DNA of 64,000 nt from Aurantiacibacter suaedae (GCF_005434915.1 NZ_SKCG01000002.1:868948-932947); one strand, 5' to 3'. Numbered from the stretch's first letter, positions 44,674-55,600 are shown. Notes: generated from the letters alone by a model not told the origin. A program made the numbers and translations.

Positions 44674-47322
44674 ATGCAGACTCGATTTTTCACGACCACT
44701 GCGCTTGTCATGGCCACGGCATTGGCACCGCAAATCGCCTTGGCACAGGACGATGCCGCGGCGACCGAAGCCCAGCCCGAAGGCGGGATCCAGACCATTA
44801 TCGTGACCGCGCAGAAGCGGTCCGAAAACGTCCAGGACGTGCCGATCGCTATCTCGGCCTTCGGAGGTGAAGCCTTGCGCGAACGGTCGGTAACCGATGT
44901 GGCCTCGCTCGGCGCACTGGCGCCTAACGTCAACCTTGATGGCGGCACGCCATTTTCGGGCTCCTCCGCGGTGTTGTCCGCCACTATTCGTGGCATTGGC
45001 TCCGACGATTTCGCCTTCAACATCGATCCGGGCGTCGGCATCTACCTCGACGGAGTGTATCTGGCGCGGACGGTCGGCGCCAATCAGGATCTACCCGATG
45101 TCGAGCGGATCGAAGTCCTGCGCGGACCGCAGGGCACCCTATTCGGCCGCAACACCATCGGTGGGGCAGTTTCCATCGTCACCCACAATCCAGGCGACAC
45201 CTTCCGCTTGATGGGTGATCTGACGACAGGCAGCTTTGGCCTGCTGCGCGCCCGTGCCACGGCCGATCTGCCCCTGGCAGAAGGCCTGGCCGCATCGGTC
45301 ACCGGTGCCGTTACCAGTCGGCGGGGCTTCCAGCGCCGTATCGATTATCCCGGTACGCCAGCAGAAATGCGCGCCATCGCCAATTCAGACGACTACCTGA
45401 ACTTCAACCACGCCGACTATTCCACCAACTCGCGGCAGAGCGGCGACAGCTCTGTCAGCATGCGTGGCAAGCTGCGCTGGGAAGGGGAGCGCGCCACCGT
45501 CACGCTGGCGGGTGACTACACCAGCCAGGATTCCTCCGGGCAGAACAACTCGCTGATCGCGGTGTCCTTCCCGTCAGGCCCTTTTGCACCCACCAATCCG
45601 CTGCCGGGCACGGGTATTAACCCGGTCGCAGCAGAAAACGGCGTGCTATTCGCCGGCCTTTATAACTTCTGCATCGGCTCCACTCCGGCAGAGATCGCGG
45701 CGCGCGGTGCCACGGCCATTTGCGGCGCGCGCGGTACCAGCGTCTTCCCGGGCGGCCTGCTCGCCCCGCTCGCTGGCGTCAATGTGGACGGCGATCCCTT
45801 TAACGATCGCCTGCCGTGGGATGGACGCTTTATCACCGGTGACCCGGACACGAGCTACGCCACAGGGCCGACGCTCAACCAACTGGAAGCCTGGGGTATC
45901 TCCGGCGATATCACTTTCGATCTGACGGCGGACATCACGATCCGTTCGATCACCGCTTATCGCAACACCAACTGGACAGCGGGGTCCGACCTCGACGGTT
46001 CGCCGCTGAGCATGCTGGAGCTGACCTTTTCGCAAAACCAGGAACAGTTCAGCCAGGAATTGCAACTGCTGGGCAGCGACCTGCTCGATGGACGCCTCAA
46101 CTTCGTGCTGGGTGCCTATTACTTCGAAGAAAGCGGTGACCTGCACGATTACGTCAACTTCGATGAGGGCCTGTTGCAGGTCGATGGACCCAACAATTTC
46201 GACACCGAGAACTTCGCCTTCTTCGGACAAGTGGACTTCCGCCCCGTCGAATGGCTCGGCCTTACGGTGGGCGGCCGTTACACCGAGGAAACGAAACTGT
46301 TCGAAGGCGGGCAGCAGGATCTGAACGGCGGCAACTACAAGCTGTTCGGATGCGCCGATCCCGATGGCACGATCTATCCGTTCGGAGACTTCCCGCTGGC
46401 ACCGCCGGTGGCTGCAGGCGGCCCGCCCTGCTTCGCTGCCCTGTCTTATCCGAACCCCGACAACCCGGTGCAGGTCTATGTGCCGGGCGTGAACCGCAAG
46501 ACTTTCTCCAATTTCTCACCCCGGTTCGGCGTGCAGCTGTATCCGTCGGACGACCTCATGGTCTATGGCAGCTATTCACGCGGTTACAAGACGGGCGGTT
46601 GGACCACCCGCCTCACCAATCCGCAGGGCAACATCGCCCCGGATTTCGACGAGGAAACCGCCGAAACCTGGGAACTGGGCGTCAAGGCGACGCTGCTTGA
46701 CCGCCGCCTGCAGCTGAACCTGGCTGGTTTCACCACCGATTATCAGGACGTGCAGCTGAACCAGCAGGTGGGAACCTCGCCCACCATCGATAACGCCGGG
46801 TCAGCCCGGATCAAAGGCATCGAGTTCGAAGCTGTGGCCGCCCCGGTGGACGGACTGACTCTGAATGCCTCGGTCGGCTACCTCGACGCCGCCTTCTCCT
46901 CGCTATCCGCCAGCGTTTCGCGTCCCGACGTGGCAGGCGCGATCCCCGGCCTGCGCCTGGGCGCAGTGGTGGGCGGCCAGCTGCCCAAGACCGCGGAATG
47001 GTCGATCACCTTCGGCCCCCGTTACGAAACCGACCTGCCGAATGGCGGTGCTCTGGTGCTGCTGGCCGACTGGACCCACCGCACGCCGGTGTGGAACGAA
47101 GTGGCGCGATACCTGTCGCTGCGGCGACCGACGACCGACGTGATTAACGCCAGCATGACTTACCGCGAGCCCGACCGGTTCTGGGACGTGACCGTGGGTG
47201 TCACCAATCTTACCGACCAGCGCTTCCTGGTATCGGCTGGTGCCAACGATGCTGCCGGGGTCTATTTCGGCAGTTACAACCGTCCACGGGAATGGTTTGT
47301 GCGCGCCGGCTTCGACTTCTGA
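44674..47322 (+). CDS. TonB-dependent outer-membrane receptor
   Basis: An 882-residue receptor. Signal peptide ends at ALAQ near residue 25, and the TonB-box region is QTIIVTAQKRSENVQDVPIA. The plug contains RGIGSDDFAFNIDPGVGIY and RGPQGTLFGRNTIGGAV, and the barrel ends WFVRAGFDF. A cysteine-bearing extracellular loop (FCIGSTPAEIAARG, then a second Cys in AICGARG) is shared with the receptor at 60501. The two receptors are paralogues, suggesting related ligands. The ribosome site is GGGAGG. It belongs to an AraC-led unit with a remnant aldehyde dehydrogenase and an alcohol dehydrogenase. Confidence 0.95.
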   Translation: MQTRFFTTTALVMATALAPQIALAQDDAAATEAQPEGGIQTIIVTAQKRSENVQDVPIAISAFGGEALRERSVTDVASLGALAPNVNLDGGTPFSGSSAVLSATIRGIGSDDFAFNIDPGVGIYLDGVYLARTVGANQDLPDVERIEVLRGPQGTLFGRNTIGGAVSIVTHNPGDTFRLMGDLTTGSFGLLRARATADLPLAEGLAASVTGAVTSRRGFQRRIDYPGTPAEMRAIANSDDYLNFNHADYSTNSRQSGDSSVSMRGKLRWEGERATVTLAGDYTSQDSSGQNNSLIAVSFPSGPFAPTNPLPGTGINPVAAENGVLFAGLYNFCIGSTPAEIAARGATAICGARGTSVFPGGLLAPLAGVNVDGDPFNDRLPWDGRFITGDPDTSYATGPTLNQLEAWGISGDITFDLTADITIRSITAYRNTNWTAGSDLDGSPLSMLELTFSQNQEQFSQELQLLGSDLLDGRLNFVLGAYYFEESGDLHDYVNFDEGLLQVDGPNNFDTENFAFFGQVDFRPVEWLGLTVGGRYTEETKLFEGGQQDLNGGNYKLFGCADPDGTIYPFGDFPLAPPVAAGGPPCFAALSYPNPDNPVQVYVPGVNRKTFSNFSPRFGVQLYPSDDLMVYGSYSRGYKTGGWTTRLTNPQGNIAPDFDEETAETWELGVKATLLDRRLQLNLAGFTTDYQDVQLNQQVGTSPTIDNAGSARIKGIEFEAVAAPVDGLTLNASVGYLDAAFSSLSASVSRPDVAGAIPGLRLGAVVGGQLPKTAEWSITFGPRYETDLPNGGALVLLADWTHRTPVWNEVARYLSLRRPTTDVINASMTYREPDRFWDVTVGVTNLTDQRFLVSAGANDAAGVYFGSYNRPREWFVRAGFDF

Positions 47323-47330
47323 TCCGCCAG

Positions 47331-47370
47331 GGGCGTTGCTTCCGCTCTCCTTAATGGACGCGACGCCCCG
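47331..47370 (+). terminator. Hairpin after the TonB receptor
   Basis: GGGGCGT (47331-47337) pairs with 47364-47370, extendable by three further pairs. The loop is 20-26 nt and no T-run follows, so it may dampen rather than stop read-through to the ALDH remnant and ADH. Confidence 0.4.
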
Positions 47371-47477
47371 ACCGCCGTTCCCTGACGCGTATGAAGGCGC
47401 TTCCATACCGGTTGCGAGCGCCTGAAAACGGCGTCCGGCGGGCTTCTCACAAGAAATCCTGGATCAGGAGTTGACGA

Positions 47478-47699
47478 ATGGATCATAAATTCAATTTGCT
47501 CGTCAATGGCGAGCTGGTGGCGGGTGCGTCCACTTTCGAAGTCAACACGAGCACAGTCTGGGTGAACCAGCACCTTGCCATCGAGCCTGCCATTCCGTTC
47601 CACGGCGCCTGGCAATCAAGCCTTGGTACGGAGCTCGGAGAAGTGGAGCTGGAGGAATACACCCAGGCTCACATCCTCAACGCGGTTGTATTCGGCTGA
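47478..47699 (+). pseudogene. Aldehyde dehydrogenase remnant (in-frame internal deletion)
   Basis: The 73-codon frame is a chimera of the two ends of an NAD-dependent aldehyde dehydrogenase. Residues 1-22 (FNLLVNGELVAGASTFEV) are the usual ALDH N-terminus. Residues 24-73 (STVWVNQHLAIEPAIPF, QSSLGTELGEVELEEYTQAH, ILNAVVF) are the C-terminal end, which normally follows some 400 residues later. The catalytic Cys and Glu and the NAD site are gone. The frame remains open with a good ribosome site (AGGAG), so a peptide may still be made. It sits where a functional partner of the downstream alcohol dehydrogenase would be expected. Confidence 0.9.
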
Positions 47700-47728
47700 A
47701 CCAGAGGCAGACAGGAGAAACTGCAACC

Positions 47729-48847
47729 ATGCCCTACACGATCAAGGCCGCCGTTTCGCGGACGCCGGGAGCCGGGCCCGAACTTGAAACGGTCGTCCTC
47801 GCAGAACCCCAAGCCGATGAAGTGCTGGTGGAAATCCATGGCGTTGGCGTGTGTCACACCGACATGGTGATGCGTGACGGATTTCTGCCGGTGCCCTTCC
47901 CTGTTGTGCTCGGCCATGAAGGGTCGGGCATCGTCCAGGCTGTGGGGGAGGGGGTGACAGACCTTGCCGTGGGGGACCACGTTGTCCTGTCATTCATGTC
48001 CTGCGCATCCTGCACGTCCTGCGGTGCGGACCAGCCCGCCTATTGCCATTCATGGGTTCCGCTCAACTTCTTCGGCTGCCGCGCAGACGGCAGCACCTCG
48101 CTCTCGGATGCAGACGGCGCAAGCCTGCACAGTCACGTGTTTGGCCAGTCCAGCTTCGCCACCCACGCGGTGGTCAATCGGCGCAACACGGTAAAGGTCG
48201 ACTCCGACTTGCCGATTGAAATGCTCGGCCCGCTGGGCTGCGGCATCCAGACTGGTGCCGGCGCGGTGCTCAACTCCTGCCAGGTCCGTCCGGGATCAAG
48301 CCTTGCCGTGATCGGCACGGGTGCGGTGGGTCTTTCCGCGATCATGGCTGCGCGGATCGCGGGGGCTTCGACAATCGTGGCCATCGACCTTATCGAGAGC
48401 CGCCTTGCGCTCGCGAAGGAACTGGGCGCCACCCACGCAGTCAACGCGGCCAACGGCACTTTCTCCGATCATGCCGCCAGCGCCGCTTGCTCGACTGGGT
48501 TCGACTATATCATCGACACCACTGGCAATGCTGGCGTGGTGAATGACGCCATCCTCTCGCTTGCCCCGCGCGGCGAGATCGCCCTGGTCGGGGCTTACCC
48601 TCCGGAAACCAGCGTGGTGGCCGACACGACCCATATCATGAGCGCAGGCCGCGTCATACGCGGCGTGGTGGAAGGGAGTGCGGACCCTCAAGCCTTCATC
48701 CCGCAGCTGCTGGCGTATTACAGGGCTGGCGATTTCCCGTTCGATCGCATGGTCGAATTTTTTGCGCTGGACAACATCGGGGAGGCAATCACGGCTGGAG
48801 AAACGGGCAAGGTTGTTAAGCCTGTCGTTCGAATGTCACTCTCTTGA
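47729..48847 (+). CDS. Zinc-dependent aryl-alcohol dehydrogenase (XylB-like)
   Basis: A 372-residue NAD-dependent MDR alcohol dehydrogenase. The catalytic zinc set is complete: VGVCHTDMVMRDG (Cys) and VLGHEGSGIV (His-Glu), with the third ligand in GPLGCGIQTGAG. The structural zinc lobe has SCASCTSCGADQPAYC. The cofactor site is VIGTGAVGLSAIMAA. The protein resembles benzyl-alcohol and aryl-alcohol dehydrogenases. It directly follows the ALDH remnant. The aldehyde it makes would now need another dehydrogenase, perhaps encoded elsewhere. Confidence 0.9.
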   Translation: MPYTIKAAVSRTPGAGPELETVVLAEPQADEVLVEIHGVGVCHTDMVMRDGFLPVPFPVVLGHEGSGIVQAVGEGVTDLAVGDHVVLSFMSCASCTSCGADQPAYCHSWVPLNFFGCRADGSTSLSDADGASLHSHVFGQSSFATHAVVNRRNTVKVDSDLPIEMLGPLGCGIQTGAGAVLNSCQVRPGSSLAVIGTGAVGLSAIMAARIAGASTIVAIDLIESRLALAKELGATHAVNAANGTFSDHAASAACSTGFDYIIDTTGNAGVVNDAILSLAPRGEIALVGAYPPETSVVADTTHIMSAGRVIRGVVEGSADPQAFIPQLLAYYRAGDFPFDRMVEFFALDNIGEAITAGETGKVVKPVVRMSLS

Positions 48848-48899
48848 TTAACCGATGCCTGCATGGCGCGAAGCCTGTTGCCTTTTGCAGCATGGCAAT

Positions 48900-49172
48900 T
48901 TCCCTCTCGTCATAGGCGCGGCTTCGGACGATGAAGGTCGACCCTTTCCATTATCGAGGCTGAACATGCCCCCTCGCCCCTCAACGACGTCTAGGATAAG
49001 CTGCGCGTGCTTCCACGCCGCGAACTGCGCCGCGCGGATAGTCCATCGGGCTGGAGCTATCACAGCGCCCCGACCTGTGGACCAGCACTGGGCCGTGACG
49101 CTCGCTGATCTGTTCCAGCAGTGCCGCCGCGTCGGTGGCGATCACGCGGTCGACCACTCGGGCCTCCGACAT
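48900..49172 (-). pseudogene. DUF779 gene remnant
   Basis: The N-terminal part (VIATDAAALLEQISERHGP, then VLVHRSGRC and SSPMDYPRG) starts at 49172 and matches DUF779. The C-terminal part (AAWKHAQLILDVVEGRGG, then MFSLDNG) is in another frame and follows directly; about 40 residues between them are missing, and a Cys of the usual SGGCCDGSSPMC block is also lost. DUF779 genes commonly accompany adhP/exaC-type alcohol and aldehyde dehydrogenases, which is the case here on the same strand. The frame is broken, so it is a pseudogene. Confidence 0.8.
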
Positions 49173-49204
49173 GCTCAACGCGTGCCTCGGCGCGGCGCTG
49201 CCCC

Positions 49205-50239
49205 TCATTGCGTCAGGTCGAGTACGATACGCCCTTCGATCTGCCCCTTGTGCATCCGGTCGAACACCGAATTGATGTCTTCCAGCTTGGCGGTGGAGAT
49301 CGTCGCCTTGACCTTGCCGTCAGCCGCGAAATCGAGCGATTCCTGAAGGTCCAGCCGCGTGCCAACGATGGAGCCGCGCACGGTCATGCCGTTCAGCACC
49401 ATGCCGAAGATGTTGAGCGGGAAATCGCCCGGCGGTAGGCCGTTGAGCGCCACGGCGCCGCCGCGCCCGATCATGCCGACCGCCTGTTCGAACGCTTTCT
49501 CGCTCACTGCCGTCACCAGCGCACCGCGTGCGCCGCCGCCGGTCAACCGCTTCACCACCGCCGCCGGATCAGCCTCGGTCCGGGCGTTCACCGTCTCCAC
49601 CGCCCCGAGCTTGTGCGCGAAATCGAGCTTGGCATCGTCCACATCCACCGCGACCACGTTCAAGCCCATCGCGGTCGCATATTGCACCGCCCTGTGGCCC
49701 AGCCCGCCGATGCCCGAGATAACCACCGCATCGCCTGGCTTGGTGTCGGTCATCTTAAGGCCCTTGTAGACCGTCACGCCCGCGCACAGCACCGGCGCGA
49801 TCTCGTTGAAGCCGATATTGTCGGGCAGGTGGCCGACATAGTTGGGGTCGGCCAGCACATAGTCGGCAAAGCCGCCATTGACCGAATAGCCGGTGTTGAG
49901 CTGGCTTTCGCACAGAGTTTCCCAGCCGCCGAGGCAGTGGGTGCAATGGCCGCAGGCGGTGTAAAGCCAAGGCACGCCGACCCGGTCGCCTTCCTTCACA
50001 TGGGTAACGCCCTTGCCCACGGCAGAGACGAAGCCCACCCCTTCATGGCCCGGAATGAACGGGGGCTCGGGCTTGACCGGCCAATCACCCTCGGCGGCAT
50101 GCAGATCGGTGTGGCACACGCCCGAGGCCTGAATCGCCACCTGGATCATGCCCGGCTGCACTTCGGGCACCGGCACTTCCTCGATCTGCAGCGGTTCGCC
50201 AAAAGCGCGGACAACCGCGGCTTCCATGGTCTTGCTCAT
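49205..50239 (-). CDS. adhP: Zinc-dependent alcohol dehydrogenase AdhP
   Basis: A 344-residue NAD-dependent ethanol/propanol-preferring dehydrogenase. It has the full zinc set: [15 protein letters not shown] and [10 protein letters not shown] (catalytic), and [17 protein letters not shown] (structural). [23 protein letters not shown] and [15 protein letters not shown] are typical of AdhP. It sits between a broken DUF779 gene and a frameshifted aldehyde dehydrogenase on the same strand, with an AcoR-like regulator at the head of the unit. It appears intact, but its partner enzyme and probably its activator are damaged. Confidence 0.93.
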   Translation of the reverse strand: MSKTMEAAVVRAFGEPLQIEEVPVPEVQPGMIQVAIQASGVCHTDLHAAEGDWPVKPEPPFIPGHEGVGFVSAVGKGVTHVKEGDRVGVPWLYTACGHCTHCLGGWETLCESQLNTGYSVNGGFADYVLADPNYVGHLPDNIGFNEIAPVLCAGVTVYKGLKMTDTKPGDAVVISGIGGLGHRAVQYATAMGLNVVAVDVDDAKLDFAHKLGAVETVNARTEADPAAVVKRLTGGGARGALVTAVSEKAFEQAVGMIGRGGAVALNGLPPGDFPLNIFGMVLNGMTVRGSIVGTRLDLQESLDFAADGKVKATISTAKLEDINSVFDRMHKGQIEGRIVLDLTQ

Positions 50240-50290
50240 GACATTTCTCCTGAATTTTCGGTTCGCGAGTCCCTTGTGGCTGCCATCGCC

Positions 50291-51810
<1,520 letters not shown>

Positions 51811-51948
51811 GATCTCATCCTCTCTTTCTCGCCGGGCGTCCCGGTCGTGACGATAATGATTTCGTGAAACGCGTGCGTTGCAAAGGGCGTGACAGCGGGA
51901 CGTTGGCAAGAATGTCTCACTTTCGAGACAGATCGCGAGACACTTCGC

Positions 51949-52830
51949 TCAGCTGCGCGAAAGGCCCGCCTTCTCCATGCGGCGATAGAGCGTCGCGTGC
52001 CCTATCGCCAGCGCCTTGGCGGCCTGTGTCGCGTTTCCATCGGCCTGGGCCAGCGCACGCCTGAGCACCGCCCGTTCCGAGTCGAGAAAAGAATCGGCTG
52101 ACCAGTGGCCGAGTATGTCCGACGCGCTGCGGCGGCCGGTGAGGCATTCGTCGGTTAGGCTGAAACGATGCCGCGCGGCATGCGTGGCGCCGATCACCAG
52201 ATCGTCGCGATCGACGGCAAGCATCGCTGCGTCGCCGCCGGGTAAGTTGGCATCGATGATACGGTGGCCTTCGAAAAAACGACGGAACACCCCGCTCTCG
52301 ATACGCTTTGCGGCATCCTGCACGATTTTCTGCACCAGCGCAGCCATCGGCGCAGTGTGATCGTCACGGCAATTCGAGATGTCGAGCGCGCCGACCAGCC
52401 GCCCCATCGCATCACGCACCGGCGCATCCATGCAACTGATGCCGATGTTGCGAGTCGCGAAATGTTCGCTGCGGTGGATGGTAACTGGGCGGCTTTCAGC
52501 CAAGCAAGTACCGATCCCGTTCGTTCCTTCGAGGTCTTCGCTCCATTTGCCTCCCGGTGTCAGCCCGACGCGCTCGAACATTTCCCGGTCGCCCGCCTCG
52601 CTGCGCGCTTCGAGGATCACGCCATCATTGTCCGGCAGCATCACCGCGCAACCGGTAGCGGCGACGGTGTGGAACAGTTGGTCGAGCAGCGGGCGCGCCA
52701 CGTTGAGCATCAGACCTTGGCGCTGGCGACGCTGCGTGAGCTCACTTCCCGAAACCAGTTCGGGATTGCGATTGTCGGCCGCGTCAAGACCATATTTGAG
52801 CCCGGACCGACACCAGCTGGCCGCCACCAT
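51949..52830 (-). CDS. AcoR-like GAF/Fis regulator, 5' end probably affected by the IS
   Basis: A 293-residue regulator with an N-terminal SW-CRSGLKYGLD block typical of AcoR-type activators of acetoin or alcohol dehydrogenase genes. A GAF-type sensor (FHTVAATGCAVMLPDNDGV to RPVTIHRSEHFATRNIG) and a C-terminal Fis HTH (ALAQADGNATQAAKALAIGHATLYRRMEKAGL) follow. There is no AAA+ domain between them. Coding-like sequence (SHPYKVGQVLCSATSAAQS) continues upstream of the chosen ATG at 52830 to an in-frame TAG at 52916, without a usable start. The IS begins at 52936, so the natural start and promoter may have been lost. Confidence 0.75.
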   Translation of the reverse strand: MVAASWCRSGLKYGLDAADNRNPELVSGSELTQRRQRQGLMLNVARPLLDQLFHTVAATGCAVMLPDNDGVILEARSEAGDREMFERVGLTPGGKWSEDLEGTNGIGTCLAESRPVTIHRSEHFATRNIGISCMDAPVRDAMGRLVGALDISNCRDDHTAPMAALVQKIVQDAAKRIESGVFRRFFEGHRIIDANLPGGDAAMLAVDRDDLVIGATHAARHRFSLTDECLTGRRSASDILGHWSADSFLDSERAVLRRALAQADGNATQAAKALAIGHATLYRRMEKAGLSRS

Positions 52831-53017
52831 CGATTGCGCGGCGCTTGTCGCAGAGCACAGGACCTGGCCGACCTTGTACGGATGCGAAGCTTCATAAGGG
52901 TGTGTCTACACCAATTCATCGCGATAGGCGCACTAGGCTCAGGACCATTGATTGGCTGAGGGCGATGTGATTGTGCTCTGCAGGCCTTCGGCTCCAGGCT
53001 CCGCGAGGAGACTGAGC

Positions 53018-53365
53018 ATGAGCGACCTGTATTGGCTGACAGACGAGCAGATGGTGCGTCTTTTGCCCTATTTGCCCAAGAGCCACGGCAAGCCCCGGGT
53101 CGATGACCGGCGCGTGCTGAGCGGGATCATCTTCGTCAATCGCAACGGGCTGCGCTGGCGTGATGCTCCCAGGGAATACGGTCCGCATAAGACGCTCTAC
53201 AACCGCTGGAAACGGTGGGGCGAGATGGGCGTGTTTGGCCGGATGATGGAGGGTCTGTCTGCCCAGAGAGCCGAACCCCTGACCGTCATGATCGATGCGA
53301 CCTATCTCAAGGCCCACCGCACGGCTTCCAGCCTTGGGGTAAAAAAGGGGGCCTCGGCCGCCTGA
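53018..53365 (+). CDS. IS5-family transposase, first frame (OrfA)
   Basis: The 115-residue N-terminal part of a DDE transposase: YWLTDEQMVRLLPYLPKSHG, RRVLSGIIFVNRNGLRWRDAP and YGPHKTLYNRWKRW, with the first catalytic Asp in VMIDATYLKAH. The ribosome site is GAGGAG before ATG 53018. Its end overlaps an A6G5 run (53341-53351) where ribosomes can slip into the second frame to make the full transposase. Confidence 0.88.
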   Translation: MSDLYWLTDEQMVRLLPYLPKSHGKPRVDDRRVLSGIIFVNRNGLRWRDAPREYGPHKTLYNRWKRWGEMGVFGRMMEGLSAQRAEPLTVMIDATYLKAHRTASSLGVKKGASAA

Positions 53366-53775
53366 TCGGGCGGACCAAGGGCGGCATGAACACCAAGCTT
53401 CACGCCGTCGCCGACGCCAACGGCCGCCCTTTGAGCTTCTTCATCACGGCAGGCCAGATCAACGATTACACCGGCGCGGCAGCCCTGCTCGATGATCTAC
53501 CCAAGGCGCAGGGGATGCTGGCTGACCGGGGCTATGACGCCAAATGGTTCAGGGATGCGCTCGAGCAAAAGGGCATCACGCCTTGCATTCCAGGCCTCAA
53601 ATCCCGTTCCATGCCTGTCAAATACGACAAGCGCCGATACAAACGCCGAAACCGAATCGAGATCATGTTCGGCCGACCGAAAGACTGGCGCCGTGTGGCA
53701 ACTCGCTACGACCGCTGCCCAACCGTCTTCTTCTCCGCCCTCGCTCTCGCAGCCACCGTGCTCTTCTGGCTGTGA
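53341..53775 (+). CDS. IS5-family transposase, second frame (OrfB, frameshift product)
   Basis: The C-terminal half of the transposase: GGLGRLIGRTKGGMNTKLH, a second catalytic Asp in MLADRGYDAKWFR and a Glu in RNRIEIMFGRPKDWRR, ending AATVLFWL. Expression is probably by -1 frameshifting on AAAAAAGGGGG at 53341-53351, since no ribosome site precedes the ATG at 53386. The two halves together contain the complete DDE triad, so the element may still be active. Confidence 0.8.
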   Translation, partial: KKGGLGRLIGRTKGGMNTKLHAVADANGRPLSFFITAGQINDYTGAAALLDDLPKAQGMLADRGYDAKWFRDALEQKGITPCIPGLKSRSMPVKYDKRRYKRRNRIEIMFGRPKDWRRVATRYDRCPTVFFSALALAATVLFWL

Positions 53776-53899
53776 TCAACGAGTCCTGAGCCAAGGGCTA
53801 TCGACTCTACTGCTGGTTTGCCGTGCTTGCCCTGTCGCGACAGTGCGTACTGGCCGTTTGCAGCTGCAATCATCCCGGTCGCAAGTTCAATATTGGACA

Positions 53900-53908
53900 A
53901 AATGTCAT
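53900..53908 (+). promoter_or_regulatory. AAATGTCAT motif upstream of the FAD monooxygenase
   Basis: AAATGTCAT ends 55 bp before ATG 53964. The same nine bases, in the same orientation relative to transcription, lie 52 bp before the Rieske gene start (57936-57944, minus strand). GACA-AAA-TGTC around it forms a small dyad. It is a candidate operator of the TetR regulator at 59439. Confidence 0.5.
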
Positions 53909-53963
53909 TTCCGTTTATCCCAGTCATGTTGCGCCTAACAGGGCGCTCAATCGGAGGGGATAA

Positions 53964-55592
53964 ATGAGGCAAGTTTCTGTTCTCGTGGCTGGAGGTGGGC
54001 CGGTGGGCCTCACGCTTGCGCGCGATCTTGCAAGGCGCGGCATCGATGTGATGCTGGTCGAGCGTAACGCGACAACCACGCGCCATCCAAAGATGGACAA
54101 CACGAATGTTCGCAGCATGGAAATGTTCAGTCTGGCCGGGCTGGAGGATCGCTTGCGCGCGGTCGCGGTGCCGGAGGACAGCCCTTTCGATGTCTCGTGG
54201 GTCACCAGCATGACCGGATACGAGGTCAAGCGATTCCCGATCCCATCACCGCAAACGGCTCGGGCCTTGTTTCGCGAGCGCAACGACGGCTCGCAGCCTT
54301 ATTCTCCGGCGATGCGCGTCTCGCAGGCAGAGATCGAGCCGGTCTTGCGAACCGCGCTGGAGCAGGAAGAACTGTCCGAGGTTCGCTTCAATCTTGGCAT
54401 CGTTGATTGCGCCGAGGATGATGAGGGGGTCACCGCAACCTTGCGGCACAGCGAAACGGGCGAAACCGAGCAGGTGCGTTGCAAGTATCTGGCCGGATGC
54501 GATGGCGGCGGCAGCACCGTGCGCGAATCCCTTGGCATCAAGCTGGCCGGACAGTTCAACATCATGCCACGCTTCATGACGCACTTTCGCACAGACGATC
54601 ACGAGGCGCGTGCCTTGTTGCAGCGCTGGGGACGAACGTGGCACTACCAGTCAAACCACGGCACGCTGATCGCGCAAAACGATATCGACACCTGGACGCT
54701 GCATTCGCGCTATCCCGCCAACGCGGTGGATGGGGCAGACCCCAAGGAGCTGGTGGCGCGCTTCGTGGGCAAGCCGATCGCGATGGAAGTACAGGTTGCC
54801 AATCCTTGGTCGCCTCACCTCGCAACGGCGGAACGGGCTGTATCGAAGCGATGCATCCTGGCCGGCGATGCTGCACATCAGTATATTCCCACTGGCGGGT
54901 ACGGTATGAATACGGGCATTGCCGATGCCTACGGCGCGGCGTGGGTGATTGCCGCCATGCTTCAGGGCTTTGGCGGGCCCAAGCTGCTTGCCGGATACGA
55001 ACGCGAACGCGTGCCGGTGTGGAATTACAATTGCAGCGCGGCGCGGCGGCACAACGATCTACGCGTGGAGGCGGCGAGTATCTACGTCAGCAAGGAGGCC
55101 GCGCTTGAGGACGATGGCCCGGCGGGCGAGCAGGCGCGTGCGGCGATGATGGCGGAGCTGGAACGCATCGGGAATGCGGAAGCTGAAAGTCTGGGCATCG
55201 AAATGGGCTATCACTACCAGTTTACCTCGCCGCTGGTGTGCAAGGAGGCTGGCGCGATTGTTCCGTTCGATCCGGAGGCATACACTCCGCACACCGTGCC
55301 GGGCGGTCGCCTGCCGAGCGTCTATCTGGAAGACGGGCGGGCAGTCTACGCGCTGCTGGGACGGTGGTTCACGCTGCTGGCCTTCGGTAACGCGGATACC
55401 TCGGCAATGGAGCAAGTGGCAGCACGGCGGGGAATTCCCCTCGAGGTCTTGCGTATCAAAGATGATAACGCGCGCGCCGTCTATGCTGCCGATATGCTGT
55501 TGGTCCGTCCGGACCAGCATGTTGCCTGGCGAGGCTCGGCAATTGACGCTCAGTCGTCAGATAAAGTGCTGGCGATGGCGACCGGCTGGTAG
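53964..55592 (+). CDS. FAD-dependent aromatic monooxygenase (PheA/TfdB family)
   Basis: A 542-residue class A flavoprotein hydroxylase. It has the N-terminal FAD motif VLVAGGGPVGLTLARDLARRG with an acidic end in VMLVERN, the central DG motif (LAGCDGGGSTVRESLG) and the GD motif (RCILAGDAAHQYIPTGGYGMNTGI). The C-terminal thioredoxin-like extension (from about 430) is typical of phenol and resorcinol hydroxylases. The enzyme uses NAD(P)H and O2 to hydroxylate a phenolic ring, often removing a carboxyl or substituent at the same position. The start follows GGAGGGG. An IS lies directly upstream. A terminator hairpin follows at 55601-55628. Confidence 0.9.
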   Translation: MRQVSVLVAGGGPVGLTLARDLARRGIDVMLVERNATTTRHPKMDNTNVRSMEMFSLAGLEDRLRAVAVPEDSPFDVSWVTSMTGYEVKRFPIPSPQTARALFRERNDGSQPYSPAMRVSQAEIEPVLRTALEQEELSEVRFNLGIVDCAEDDEGVTATLRHSETGETEQVRCKYLAGCDGGGSTVRESLGIKLAGQFNIMPRFMTHFRTDDHEARALLQRWGRTWHYQSNHGTLIAQNDIDTWTLHSRYPANAVDGADPKELVARFVGKPIAMEVQVANPWSPHLATAERAVSKRCILAGDAAHQYIPTGGYGMNTGIADAYGAAWVIAAMLQGFGGPKLLAGYERERVPVWNYNCSAARRHNDLRVEAASIYVSKEAALEDDGPAGEQARAAMMAELERIGNAEAESLGIEMGYHYQFTSPLVCKEAGAIVPFDPEAYTPHTVPGGRLPSVYLEDGRAVYALLGRWFTLLAFGNADTSAMEQVAARRGIPLEVLRIKDDNARAVYAADMLLVRPDQHVAWRGSAIDAQSSDKVLAMATGW

Positions 55593-55600
55593 CTTGGCTG

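Larger units (their letters stand above)
52936..53792 (+). mobile_element. IS5-family insertion sequence (IS427-like), 857 bp
   Basis: Imperfect terminal inverted repeats begin GGCTCAGGAC at each end (52936-52945 and, inverted, 53783-53792), with TTGAT a few bases inside on both sides. It carries two overlapping transposase frames, as in the IS427 group. TAG abuts the left end, and the right flank no longer matches it, so no clean target duplication is visible. It separates the AcoR-like gene from the FAD monooxygenase gene. A solo end of a close relative lies at 43479-43510. Confidence 0.85.

Noticed and set aside
52720-52790. NPELVSGSE in the AcoR-like protein, reminiscent of a translated sphingomonad repeat
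   Set aside because: It aligns with the normal region between the YGLD and RR blocks of AcoR-type proteins, so no inserted repeat is needed to explain it.
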